From Euwallacea fornicatus (Eukaryota > Arthropoda > Insecta > Coleoptera > Curculionidae), in the NCBI RefSeq assembly GCF_040115645.1, contig NC_089546.1, forward strand, positions 1,550,001-1,614,000: a stretch of DNA of 64,000 nt. Direction: 5' to 3'. The position numbers and the translations under genes are program-made. The notes under the pieces are model-generated. The model was not told the origin of the DNA, ran no database searches, and was given only the letters and a program-made list of their open reading frames with translations. This document shows, piece after piece, positions 13,101-28,100 of this stretch; position 1 is the stretch's first letter, and each line of letters opens with the position of its first letter.

Positions 13101-16100
13101 TGAATATCAAAATGTTAACTTACCACATCTTATTATGTGTGTGTATTCTTAAAATAACAATCTCATTAAGTTGAGTTAGATACACGGGGTGACCATTAAA
13201 CAGCCCTTCGGATTGCTATGAGTTTATTTGTGATTTCATAAAAATCGATTATGGGGATATATATGAGACTAATGAAGGCCAATTTTATAAGTAGTGACAG
13301 CCCTACAGGGTGTCCTCAAAAAGCGGGGTGTCATAAAGCGCAATTTTTTAAAATGGGACCAGCTGCACTTTTTCACATAATAGAACCTTCTTTTGGGTTT
13401 GTATTAGTTCCTAGATTTTTTTTATCTTGAGATGTAGTGACGTGAAGCTGCAATGCTTTAAAATAAATTTTAGACATGTGCAGTTCTTAAAGAAACTAAT
13501 ATTACAGTTAGCTTAAGTTAAATTTTGATAATTTTAGGATATATGCTCGTATAAAATCACCTTAGCAGGCGCAAATACTCGCCAAATTCAGCGAAAAATA
13601 TATACAGGTTGTCACAATAACAACATTAATTTTCATCTTGAATTTTCTTAATTTCTTCAAATAATATACTGTGTTTTTATGACGAAAGAAGAAAGAAAAT
13701 TCCGTTTTTTTTTCATTTTGGTACAAAATAATGTCATATTCATCTTAAATGCCAATGGAATTATAAATTAATTTAGGAAAACCTGCATTTATGGCTAAGC
13801 GCCTGAATGTTTAGCAAGTGGTATTCGTACCCTTTGTAAGGTCATCTTACATGAGAGTGCCTCCTAATATTATCGAGATTTAACTTAACTTGACTGCGAT
13901 ATTAATTATTTTATGAGAGCTGCAGATGTCTAAAACATACGTCTAAACCTTCATTAGCCGCACATACATTTCCATAATTGACTTTTTAATAAACGCACGA
14001 AGAACTCATAGTAATCCTAGAGGTTGTCAAATGGACACCCTGTATGTATATATTTTTATATTTCAAAAAAAGAAATGTTTCTATCTGAGAAAAAGCTGTT
14101 TGAAAACTAATATCCTTAATAAATTTCTTTCTTAAAAATGAATTCAACAGTCAACCTCATCCTCTATTTATATAGAATTCAATCGGATTTAAATCAAGAA
14201 CCGCGTGTTCAAGCTGATTTGCGTGACATTACTCTGAGAGAGTATGAGTCTGAACCGCGAAGAGCTCAGGTAAGTTTAACTACAAAATCACAATACCATC
14301 TAAATTCAACGATATAAGCCACAAATAAGTTATTATTAAAGTTTCCATAAAATCGTAGTCAACAATGGTTGTTATTTATCCAAATTCCTTTTCTAGTGAA
14401 GTGTGCTCAGCTTACGAGTTCGTGTCATTATAAATTGCTTTTTGCGCCGATTGGCATAAACATTGTCACATAAGGCATTAACTCCTATATTCTCCACTGA
14501 ATTATAAGCTGAGGGTAATTTCAAGCGTGTCGTATTTTGATTTGAATTTACACTTTTACATGTCAAACTGTTAATTTAAACTACTTTTAGATTTAATTTC
14601 GGCTTGTGGAGTTACGAAAAATATGAGGTAAAAAAATCTTAATTTTTAAGCATTTGATATATGACTTTAAATTTCTACAGTTTACATATTCTGTCATCAC
14701 AACAAGCCAAGATCTCAGTTGCTAAAATAGGAACTTTATTGAGCTGCATTACGTAACTTAATACATCTACATGTATTATGCACACCTACTAACAATTTTT
14801 ACAAATTGATTTGCTGTATCCACTACAAACATAAACTTTACATTTGTAACAAGTTTTAAATGTTCTCCTGTTCATCTTAGATTCACAGAGAACATATCTT
14901 TTCCATTTGGTGCCTTTAGAAGTACCTGAATTACTATTTTATATTTCGTAAAAATTAATTTTACGTAAACGCATAGCTTCTTGTACATTAAGTTTCAAAT
15001 TGGTAGCAGTGCTCCTGGTTCTTATGTGTGGAATGATGATCTCCTTAGTCACATCTTTTAGGAACATTCTGCGTTTGTGAGAAACATTATTAAGTTTTAA
15101 GTTGAATATAATTCAAGAATTTATCCCAGCAACATTCAACATATCGCTCAACAACATAATAGGCCAACATTTAGGGTAGAAACATAATAAAGCATCGCTC
15201 CTTGCCGGACACCTCGACGTTCATCCGGCCGTCAGACGAGGTGAATCAAAGCAATAGAATCATGTGAGAGCAAACCAACAAAAGTTGTTCACTGAACGTC
15301 GCACCTCGCCCCCTCTCATCGATAAAAAATAAACAACGAAATATTTTGTTTTCCAGGAGCGAGCTATTTGAGCTTTAAGGCACCTATACACGTACAATTC
15401 GCGGGACGACTGTTGTCGGAGAGACCAGGGCCTATCGTCCGCCGATACATGAAGAAAACTGAACGTGTGTAGTCCCGTATTTCAGTCCTTGGACTGCCGG
15501 CACAAATTTTAGTCCTTACCAAAATTTTTATCGTAAATAAAAACATAGAGTACGTGTGAGCATTCCTTGTCTATGTTATTATTAGAACTATTAATCAATT
15601 ATCTGAAAATATCACGGGGTTTTGATTCTAAATTCCTCCTGTCTCTAAGTACTTTACAGTTACTAACAATCTTTCTTCTGAAATAATTGCTTGTCGCATT
15701 GATATATCTTTTTTTGTAATATATAATTCGACGAGATTTAATAAAAATTCAAAATATTCCTCACTGATTTAGAGATAATTTTTTAAGTCAGTAGCACTTG
15801 AATAGCGAAACTCCCATATCAATTCCATATGTAACAAGGTACTACGTTTTTGTAGCCAGTCCTTAACCCAAATTTTCTTTTATTTTCTTTTTTGATTTTC
15901 TCCTAATAGTACAATTATTGCAGCTGTACATTTTTTTAGAATGAAAACTATCATCCTAAATCGATCGTGTATAGCAAATTCTATAATAGTAACAGTTCTG
16001 TATCGTAAATGGTATAGAACTGAAGGTCATAATCGTTGGTAAAACTGTTCGTGTGTATCGACGGACGATGGTGGTCGGCCGTACCTATCAATCCGATCAT

Positions 16101-19100
16101 GGACGGCCGGCTGACTGTATGTGTATAGGTACCTTTACTCTCTGATTGGTTCTCTCGACCGGCCGTTCCCTCTGCACGGCAACAGTGCACGTTGAATTTT
16201 ATGAGCAGTAACCCATGTGTTCAATCTGATGGAACGACCCAATGTATTTTGAGGGTAGAAGAACCGAACGTGTGGTGCTGCTTGAAGGACTAGACTAAAC
16301 TTAACATTAACAGTGCATAGTTAATAATAGCTGCAATAACAAGGCATTTGATGAATTACTATCACTATTTTAATCAGACATTTTGGACTATCTCTCTCTT
16401 TGTAAGAAACTAGATGAATGAATTACGATAAACGGCTTTGCAAACATTTTTGCTATGTTAATTAGCGGTTATGTTTTATTCTTGGCGGGGTGTGATGCTT
16501 CTCAATACAGGGTGTCCCAAAAACATTGGTACAAATTAGTAGGCGATGAAACAACGTTGAAAAATAATGCGGTTAAGCTGAACTTGTCTTATATAAAACT
16601 TGATTCTTCTCAATTTACAGCATGTTAAACAATTTTTTTTTTAATTGTAATTTGTCGATAAATCTTATATTTTGCGAGTTTTTGAGATTAAATTTTGCAT
16701 AGAGGTGGTTTTGAGCACGACAAATCTATCTACAATATCTATTTTTAACTAACGTATAGGTAGCGCCACTTACGTCGTATATGTATTTAAAAAAACTAAC
16801 ATAACTTTTTAAGTAAACCTTATAGATTAATTTTTTATATAAATTTGAAAAGAGTAGACGGTGTTCGAGATATTTTCGGGTACATTTTTCTGTGCATTTT
16901 CCTCCCCTCTTTGCATATGCAGATTTCTTCAATAATCGCTTTTGTAATAAAGAAAAAAATGCATCTTTAGGAGCATCAGTTAATTTGTTTCATTTTGATC
17001 CTTCATGAAAATTCATAACACTCCTTTGAAGCAGTCTCCTGGTTCTTGCAGAATCTTCCTAAATAGTTCCCATTTTAGTTATCCTTCTTTTCCGGAAAAC
17101 GTGGTGCAGTACATTTCTTGAAGTAGAGCTTTGGCCACTATTTTCGATATTATATGCTTTACTTGCAGTATTTTAAGTTTTAGCTCCATTATCACACTCA
17201 CGTTTGGCGCTAAAATTATAATTATTATCACTTTCTTCCATAGGCTCAATACGTTCTTCCTGACTCATGTTCATTTACAAGCGAATCTACATCCAACATA
17301 TCTTATGTTATTTTCTCCAATTCTATCTGTTGGCGCTGTTATAGCAATATTTACCGTTATGTGTTAAAAAAAGAAAAATTGTTTCAATTACGAAAGTTTT
17401 CATGTTTTATTGAATTCCTATTGGTCTTATGGGACATTAAATTCAAGGTAAATCCAGTCACATGTAAAAATAATTATTATTTCCATTTTACACAAAACGA
17501 CTGAGCTAAAACAGCAAATAACTCTTCCCAAGCCCTTGTTAGATTGATTGACAATTAACAGAGAATTCACAGATTAACAAATGTCTATTTAAATTCCCTG
17601 ATACTCATGTGAGCATTGTTGCCAACGCAATATTACAAACCATTAGAGTTTACAGTGGGTTAGAGTCGCTCATATTATGTAGAGATGTATGGCGATAAAC
17701 AAAAAATAATCAAAAATTACAGTAACAAATTATTACCAATGTAAATATTATGACACGCGCAATGCAATTCCAAATAAAATTAAAATGGAACAGTTTTATC
17801 AGAAGTTAAAATATTGTTTGGATCGGAATGGCTCATATCATGCATCAAATGATTAAAGCCTATCTAGTAAAAATTTTTCGTTATATAACTCTGAAAACCG
17901 ATCGTTTCCCAGTTAGTTAACTATATTATAGAAACAACATTCCCATAAGTGTGGACCTGTCACCTCAACATGTACTTTGTTAAACTAAGTGCGCGTACAA
18001 CGAATCATAATTCACAGAATAAACAACAGTGCCAAAATTATCAAGTTAAGTCCGCTTTAAATAACAAAAATATGTTGGTGCACATCACAGCGAAAGAATG
18101 ATATGCAAAAACCATATTCCTGTTAATTATCTTCAGAAGGTAATTGAAAGACTTTGTGATTTTTCTCAGCATTTTCGTGCCACTTTATTAAGAAACGAAA
18201 TGCGACTTACATCCATACAAAAAATTTTTAGGCACGCACGGTTAAAAGCTCTTCAAAAGCATTATGAAATATACTATTTGGTCTTAGACATTGAAATTTT
18301 TACCGCAACTTACCGATTACACGTGAGCATACATTAATTTAAACCGTAACGCTAAATAAATACAAAATATAAGGAATATAGTTACATATAATTTTTTCCC
18401 AATAACGATCAAGGACAGATAAAAAACTAATTAAACTAAAAATTTCTTATTAATTCCTTATATAATTTTATATTCCTCTTACTTTTCACAGGAATTAACC
18501 AGTATTTACGATGACTTTGGACCGATGGAATTTCCACATGAAACCGCGTAAGTGATCACATTTGTGTCCTTTAAATTAGTACCTTTATAGACTTGTATGT
18601 AACGGGTACAAATGTAACAAAACTCATCAAGTGATATTCTAGTGTATTGACAATCTTAGTTCTTCACTATTGCAAGCCGATTAATTTCCTCTGTATAAAT
18701 AATGAACACCAAATGAGTGATTTTTTAATCACTTTGTTGAAAAATGAATAATTTGTTTATTTTATATATTTACTTTGACTCAGAGTTCAAAACCAAATCT
18801 ATTTTTTTACTAAATTTCTGCAATTATATGCTTTATTTTATGTTTATTTATGCTTGCTCGCAAGTTTTTATCTCAGAATTTTATTATTTATTTCATTATT
18901 TAGAAATTAGTAGATTAGAAATTCGGCAAATGTGAAATTTAATTAGAAATATGCTAAATTTCTATCATCATTCAGGCAAATACTCGGAAATAATGACTGT
19001 TGCACTAAGCAATTGTTGTTCCAGCAATTCCATCCTATTGATTTAAAGGTCTATTGAGTTAAAATGTTTTTAAAAATTGCTTGGCATATACGGCCATTTA

Positions 19101-22100
19101 GCACATTTCTAATAACATTTGACGCATGCTGAAATTAACATACAGAGTGTTTCGAAACAGTATATCAAACATTTATGTAGTAAACCCGTAGATGATATTA
19201 ATAGACAGAGTTCATATGAACGTGAGTCGGTCTTCAATTTCTGTCTAAAATACAGAATGATAAATAGAATTATTTTGTATATAGTACACATATTCAGGGT
19301 CATTCATGGTAAATATCCTATTAAATGTTTATTGGGATCTAATGTAGTTGGAGATCTGAAATTTTAGATGCCGATGTAATAGAGTTTTATCAGTTCAATT
19401 AAAATATTGATATCATTACGAGGTAGTCAGATCTATGTTTAACTATCGGCAACTTTGTTATTTTAAATGGCATACTCTGTATTTTATTATACTTTTGAAT
19501 TGCCCGGAAGATTGCCGGTTAATTCGACGTTATTCACAATTATCTGCACACTAAACTATTTTCAACTGATAGCACCTGGTAAATTCCAATGTGAAAACTC
19601 ATTGGTTTTTTTTTAGCACAGAAATTTCTTTTTATTCAACAAACAAAACTTGTTTTCATCTTAAATCTTAAAAATACCAAAAATTAAGCGAGTTACAAAA
19701 AAAATCAAAGGACAAGAAAGTTGTATTTTTAATTGTTTTGTCCGATACAAATATCTCGTATATTGATTTCCAAATTGGAAACGCTATAGTTAGAGATTTG
19801 GTAGTTTCCAGTAAAATTGTGTGATGAAAGTGTTTGCTTTTTATCTCAATTCAAGTTTATTTGGGGTACTCTACTTGGTATTTTTATTCTTTAGTGTCCT
19901 TTACAGAATATTAAATATTATACTAATCTCGTTATTAGGAGCTATAAGATGTTTCACATATTAATATCAGCTGAGAGATGCGAATCGCGCGATGCGTTTT
20001 TCGTCGTGATTAATTACCGCATGATGCTCTACGGCAATATAAACAAACCTTTTAATTTAAAATGTATTTCCATATTTTTTTTGAAGCAGCATTGTACGAA
20101 AACTGTAACTCGCTCAGTACTATGTGTTGGAAAGCTTAGAAGTTAAATTAGTGTTACCCAAAGTGCCCGCTCTAAATTTAATTAAAATAAAATTAAGTCG
20201 ATGCTCTGCATCTTATTTCTTATAGTTAGCAAATAAAATATGAAACCATTGTCCTTACTGTGTTATCCTTCACACTACTTAAAATTAATTATTTCCATTT
20301 TCGGGACATTACAGTACGAAGTCTTCAATTCAGCTCGCACCGGACACGGCAATAATTTCGCAACTCCCATCTTTACGTTCTCCGAGAGCACACCAAGCAG
20401 CCGCGGCAGAAATAGCGGAATCAGTTACAGTGCCAGAACCTTTAAAGTCTATGCCGCCACCTCAGGAAACAGTATTTCAGGTATTTTTTACCCCACAGAC
20501 ATTCAGTAATTATGAGTTTCACACACAAATTTAACTTGCACCAGCAATTTTATGAATTTTTGTATTTAGGGTTGGTTGGGGTTCATTAAAATAATGTTTC
20601 TTTCTAGTCAGCCACTTCGGTTTTGTGAGAAATTTCAAATTTTTACAATTTAGGCCACTTCGAGTTAGTCAAAAATTCTTTCATATTTAGGTTAGCTAAG
20701 GATTGAGTAAAATGCTCAGTTATATCAGTTTATTTTATTCAAATATCGATTTTACTTAATTTCACAATGTATACACATTCTAATCCATTTCTAGACTAAT
20801 TTTTACGATTTGCAATAGATACACACTTAACATTTATTTGTCTACGATAAATATTTGCAACTACATTTTTACATTGCATTTTGCAGTTATATTCACTGTG
20901 TTTATTTTTAGTGATCTTTGCTAAAACAATTTATTATACTTTTATATTATTATTGTATTTTGCGCACTTCATGTTCACAATGTATTTCGTACTACTTGAA
21001 GTAAAGCCTCATGTTTGAAATTTAACTTAATTTATCTTTCTTCATTCTTGGTATTACTGACAAATATCATTAATGGAAAGACATTTTTAGGAACAAATAC
21101 CAGAAATTACTTTACTTCCTGCATTATTGACACCAGCTGTAGGAGATTTTGATCAACCAGATGAAGTAGTTCCAGAACAACAGGTATATACTTTTACCTC
21201 GCAACATTTTATTAAGTTTCCTATTTTTCTATGCTAACCAATGACACACAAAAAATGGATTTAACAAACAGTTGTTGGTTTGCTACTGAAATTAGTCCCT
21301 TTTTTCTTTTTTTTTCTCTTTGGAGAAGAAGCTGGTCTGTATTGTTACCCCTGTGATGTCATGTCATCGTCAGAGATGTATCATGAACTAGCACAATCGG
21401 CGCATACATAAGATATAAGAGATAATTTTGATGCCATTTCCTTCGACTTCACAGTTATGGATTACTATCATATTTGTTAAAAAATTCAGTACAAAATTGT
21501 AAAAACGATGTTACATCCAGTACTTCTAATTTATTCGTGCTAATTTAGTTATAATTAATACTCAACATTTTGGATAGGATGTGATGGCGAAGAAGACAAA
21601 AACAAACGCTGAGCTATGGCACGTCAACACCAAGAGAAAAAATAAATTTGTTGCCATAAACAAGAAATCATTGGTAAATTGTTCTTTAACTAATGCTAAC
21701 TTCCACTGCCACTATTTACGTTTAGGATATTTTCGAAAAGGCAGAGGATTACTTGACACTAATAAATGCGATAAATAGCCTGCCTGATTTTATTTTTCTG
21801 GATCATTTTGTTACTCAACCAGAAGAATTGGAGTTAGACGAACCGCGAGCGCAGGAGAACAGAAGCACCACCTCCAGAATTGGGTAGGTTGTTTTCACTG
21901 GGTTTTTTATATACAGGGTATTCACAATGTAAGGAAAGTTATTATTACGGAACATAGGTGTATTATATGGCAAGAACCTGCACGAAAAAATGAAATTTCA
22001 TAGGTATTTTCCCTACTAATACAAATTTTTAAACATTAAAAACACTTCCATAAAGTACTTCAATACTTCCAAATTAACTTGAAAACGTGGAATCGTTACT

Positions 22101-25100
22101 ATTTTTGTTTTGCACGATGGAAGAAAAAACTTTCTAGAGCCTATTATGACAAAAATCTAAAAATCTTCATTTCGTACTTTAAAATGAGATAATTGTATTA
22201 AGTAGATCATTGAAACGGTTTTTAAAGATCATTTCGAAAATTAAAAAATTCGAGATGGAGTTTATAAGAAAGTTTAGAAAGTTACCAAATAGAACTCGAA
22301 AACAAATTATGGTAAAATTATTTTTATTAATACGACATCACATTCTACTAGAAAACACACTATATTAGGTTAAAACGAATATATCTATTCATAAAAAAAT
22401 GATTGTATCATGATAGTCACAAAAAAATGAAATATTGCTACTGAACTATATGATATACAAAAAATTGGACATGTCATTACATTTTACGTTAAAACTATAC
22501 GAGAATCTATTTTTTTATCTCTCAATAACTTGTTGGATAAATGATATACATAGAGTGTGTCAAAATGCAAAGTCGTTTTACATACATCACATCTACACAG
22601 CCAAGGTGGTAACGACTTTTCTGTCACTGTCAACTTTTGTTTCATAAGAAACGACCAAGCAATGTAAATCGTATTTATCTATCTTATATATATATGTATA
22701 TATGAGAATACACATAATATAGATTATACCATTAAAAACTTTGCACCCGGCTTTTTTTGAACTACAATCAAAATTAGAATTTGCCGAATCATATCGATTT
22801 TGTTTTCGATGAAGACATTTTAGAGTTAAATGCAATTTTACTCTAACAACCTCTTTCTCAGAGATGCATTCAACTTTAGAATCTCAAATATCACTATAAG
22901 TTGAATGAAAACTCATTTGAAAGAGTCTTTCATTTTGATTGTCAACAAAGGATTTACTTTCAATTTCGGATTATAGAGTATCCCATTAACAAAAAAAATT
23001 CACAAATTGAGCCTGTAACGATTTTTTGACAACTTATGCGTTAAAACTAAGTTATATTTCAATTTTTGCCCTATAATAAGCTTCAAAATAAAATTCAATT
23101 ATGTTAATCATAATTTTGTCTGGTTTTTTACCAGAAATACCACTATGTGCGTTTCTTCTTCATTGAATATGTATTTTAACAAATTGTAAATTACATCTTA
23201 TAACTGTCGGGTAATATCTAGGTTACTGAAACATATTTGATTATGTGGTTGACTATATGCTCTATGTATAATGAAATTAGCACTACTCTGTGCTTCGACT
23301 GCAGGGTAATTCTAAAAAAACGTTAGAATTAGATAACAAATAGTGGTCAAATTCTTGGTTTCTATGAAAATTTGCTTCATGTTACAATTCACTGCACATT
23401 AATGAGTTGGACTCTTCGACATAGAAAAGAAATCTGTGTTTTCCGATCTAATTTAACTAATTAATTAAAACTAATTTATCAATAAGTGAGCCGTGTTCTT
23501 AGTGCTTAAATGTAATCACTATCTGGTAAGACAGAGTTGAGACCCTGCTCCTGAAAGGTAAGTTCTCTGGAATTTATTAGTATAGGATAAACGAAAGTTG
23601 TGAAATATATCATGATAACTGAAGGTCAAGTTTAGATCAAGAAGCACGCATTTCTTATCTTCGGTGTATATAGGATGTTTTCCACTACTAAATTTGATAA
23701 AATTGCAATAAGCTTACTTAAATTAAAAATGAATTATATCAGAAACACAGGAAATAAAACCCGTCTCGAATCAAAGTCTCAATAATGATATTTCATTTAG
23801 CATTTGTTTCTATGGCAAAAATCTTCATTAACTAGCTAGGCAAATAATGATCCATATACGTGTTTATTAATCTATTATACAGACAAGGAAAGAAAATGCT
23901 TTTCACAGTCATTTAACACAACAAAAAGTGATGTACTTTAAAGCTAGTGGTGAAAAAAGAATGATCTAAAGGAATAAATGTAATGTAAAAATAATTTTTT
24001 GTGATTGTACAGGCAGTAATAAGTTAAATTTCCATGTTCCACTTGCAATTACTGTCGTTATATGGATATAAAAAAATATATAACATTTTCTACTGGGAAA
24101 ATTGGCGAAAAAATAATGAAATCTTATTCCTGACTATCTGCTCAATGTCAATAAAATAGTACGATGACACACTCTTTTTACACTAAATTTGCTAATAGAA
24201 AACGCTATCAAGTTAAACACTCAAATATACATATATTTCCTTATATATAATATATAATACTTTATGTCAAAATCTAGAAACACATCAGGTTATTTACTCG
24301 TATGCTCATTTGGACAATACGTTTTTAGGAAGCCTTAGTCTTGAAGTTAAGATAAGTTTATGTAAATGTCTTTTTTGGTTGCACAGTTCGAATTTGAAAC
24401 CCTATTCAAACCTAAATGTCACTTATCAAAGGTAATCGTTCATGAACCCCTTAAAAATCCCTAATAAAAATCCTTAAAAAATCCCTAAAAAAGGTCAATA
24501 TAATTACGACGATTACGATTTACACTATTTGTAACTTACTATCACCGTTTTTTCTTATTAGGTCTACTAACCTGGCGTCAAATCCCGCAACACTTTCAAT
24601 GGAGATTCAGTCCATAGGAGAATTGCCGTCCATTCCTCAAAAAAGGTGCAGCGAACAGTAAGTGTGCGAACAAACGCCGTAAATGCAGGGTGTCCCACCA
24701 GCAACCGCCATTAAACGTTTTGGGGAAACTATGAATAGCAAAGTTATGAAAATTTAGTGGTTTCCTAAGAGTCTTGAAAAGACTTCATTTAAAATATTTT
24801 CAATGGCATCAGATTTCCCATTTTATCGGAGGTTAACACTTGCTTGTTTATTTTAAATGAAACACCCTATATTACTATTTTTTGAATCCTACGTTCAATT
24901 TTAATACAAACTTATTAATACGTTGACTTTCTTGGAACTAAAAATATTCAAGATATACTATAATTAAATTAGTTTTATATAACTAGCCTTTTTTATTCAA
25001 GTGTATATGACTTATGTCACATAACAATGGTATTTTGCGGATATTTCCATTTTCCATAGATACGTTTATCATATTCGCGTAATAGCTTAAAATTAGAAAC

Positions 25101-28100
25101 GTACTATCCCTGCATCAACTTATAAAACAAGAGTACCCAAAAACTATGCAACTTTACTTTAAGTGATTAAATGCGAACATACTTTCTTTTTCGACGTAGT
25201 GTCATAATACTTACATAATACTTACTAAAATAATAATAGGGTTTTCATTTAAGATTTTTAAGTTTGTCTAATTTTTTTATGTCTAAATTTACTCTATTTT
25301 TGTAGACACCCTATAGAAAATATTACATGATGCTTGGCAGCATACTGAAATATGGATCTTCCATAGTAGTGTGGCAAAGACTTACAAAATACATTTCGTT
25401 TGTTAACAAGTTTAAATTCTGCAGACATCTATATCTATCACTTTCAACATTGAATTTCATACATCTTGAAAACTATTAATTCCAACAAAGACAACGTATT
25501 AATAATTTTATATTAAAATTTAACAATTGATCTAAAACTGCAATAATATATAAGGTGTTCCATTTAAAATAAGCTAGCAAGTATCAATTTTCGGTATAAC
25601 TCTAAGTGTGACGTCATTGAAAAGAATTTAGATGAGGTTACCCCAAAGTTCTTGCCAAACCACTAAATTTTCATAACTTTGTTATTCAGAATTTTCTCAA
25701 AACGTTCAATGGCGATTCCCGGTGGGACACACTATATTGAAGTCGCAGTAAATTAGTTTCTAAGAAATGCTTGCTTAATTTTGCAATTATTGGCATTATG
25801 CTATTTACTTTGGCAGAAGTTTATTTATCTGGTTATAAGGACCAAAAGTGATTTCTTTTTAAGGGACAACACTGTAGCCTACTCCATGCCGCTATTAGCC
25901 AATGAACTTGCCTTTGCAAGCCCATCGAAACGACCGAAGGTGTAAGTATTCTTATAATTTATAACGTCTTTCCGAAAAACGTTAATAAATTGTTTCTTAG
26001 AGGTAAGGATACGATATTCGTGTTTTTCTATTAAATATTTTCCAATAAAGTGGTAAATCGATTCTGGGTGATTTGAAATTGGGCAGTGTATCGACTAGAA
26101 CTCTGTACAATGGTTCGATTGATCCGGAATTGATTTATTCTACGAGTATGCGGTACAGTTGATTTACCGCATACAATTTAGAGTTGAAAGAACCTCATTA
26201 TGGCACATGTCCCATAAAATGTTTTACTTCCTGCACATCAAAGTGACATCTGCCATTGCAAAAACTTTTTGAGTATTAAACAATAATGTATAGAGTAATG
26301 CATTTCACCACACCTGTGGTTATACAAATTTTATCGCACGATAATGTTGAATTGTTTAACAAAGTTAACACGTATAGGCTCATAGGTAAATGATTTAATA
26401 AAAATTAAAAAATAGTATAAAAGTTCAATTTTTCTAATGTTAGATCCTGTGTGCATGTTAGTCTTCGATTAAATAAACTTGGTCCTTCTGATTTCAAAAA
26501 TGCAGGGTTTTGTGGTATTATCTCTAAGAATTTTAAAGTTATATTGGTTTATTATCAAAATGTATTAAACAAATCACGTTAACTTCATACTTGTATCTAT
26601 TACAATGAAGAAAGTTAATTGTCTTGCTTATGAAGCCCAAATATGTTTCTGTGAAAATTATTAAAAATAATTCCGGGAAAATAATTATGGATACATACAT
26701 ACATATATGATAAGGATAGAAAAATCGGCATGAAAAAATCCATTTAATATAAGAACAATGTACATGATTTTTCATAACAAAACTCGAAATTTTACGCTGT
26801 AGCTATTTTTGCTTTATGTCAAATTTCTTTAAATAATATTTTTAAATTCTACGTCTATCAGTATACAAAATTATTTTATTTAATTATTTTCATTAAGTCT
26901 ATATAAACACAAAAAGATAGGGTATTCAGTCCATACTATGATTTTATATCTAAAAGATGCGAAAATGTTTACTTCACTTAATTGCTGACAGAACTCACTT
27001 TTGTGTTGTTGAAACAACTGCTATCCGTGTGGGGATAAAGTACCGTTTTCTGCACTTTTTGGCTAAATACCTATTCTATCCTGTGGAAAAAAAGCTAGTA
27101 ATTATTTTTTTCTAATTATTGGAATCATTTTACCACCACAGAGCAAATCGATTGATATACTTTGCGTTTTATGATAGCATAATGACTTGACGAACGAAAC
27201 GTATATAATATATATATATATAATATATATATAATAAATATATAATATATATAATAAATATATAATATATATATAACGAAAAATGCATCTAATCCTGATG
27301 ATGCATGCGAATTACCTTAAAATTATTTTCCGTTAAAAAAAATTAAGTTTTTCAAAAATAATTATTAGTAAAGGTATAACAATAAGTTTTCAAAATCAGA
27401 TATTATTTTGACTATTACAACGGCAAAGTCCATAAACTAACAGCATATCCACCATTTCAGAATAAGTGAATTTATTGGCCATACTTATGGATATTTACAG
27501 GAACAAGAAGCGAAACTGACAAGAAAAACTGAGGGCTAAATAAAAAAAACTGACTTTTGAGAAACAAATTCAAGTGTTAAAATGTCAATTAAAAACATAG
27601 CCAACTGAGTTATTTACTTAAAAGCGCTAACGCAAATATGCAGCGCATTAAAATTATGCGTTTTTCTCCAAAACCGTTGCTTCTAGCGACGTCAATAAAG
27701 TATACCTTTTCTAAGTATAAAAGGTAGGGAAAAAGGTTTTTAAATACCAAAATAATATACACCGTGGCACGAAAAAGTTACAGAGATTTATATGTGTCCT
27801 AATGGTCGCTTGTGGCGCCCCCTAGAAGAAACAACTAAATCGTTAATAAATTTGAATTTCGTATCCTAAAACACCCTCAAATATGAAATTTCGTGAAATT
27901 AACTCAAAGAAATCGAAAGATATTAAAGAAAATGTGATTTTTTTTTTCAACTTTAACACCCTGTAGCTCCATAATTATCAACTTTTGGACTGAGGGAAGT
28001 TTAGTTAAATCGACTTATTTTCACTCAAACAATCTGCGGTATTATTTTGGCCACGTAATTCGAGGACACCCTGTATTTACTGTATTACATAGAGCTAGTT

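Noticed and set aside
20240..20509. 89-codon plus-strand frame starting MKPLSLLC
   Set aside because: Wrong frame over kleisin exon 20315-20480; the splice-consistent frame reads SSIQLAPDTAIISQL and joins both neighbours in phase.
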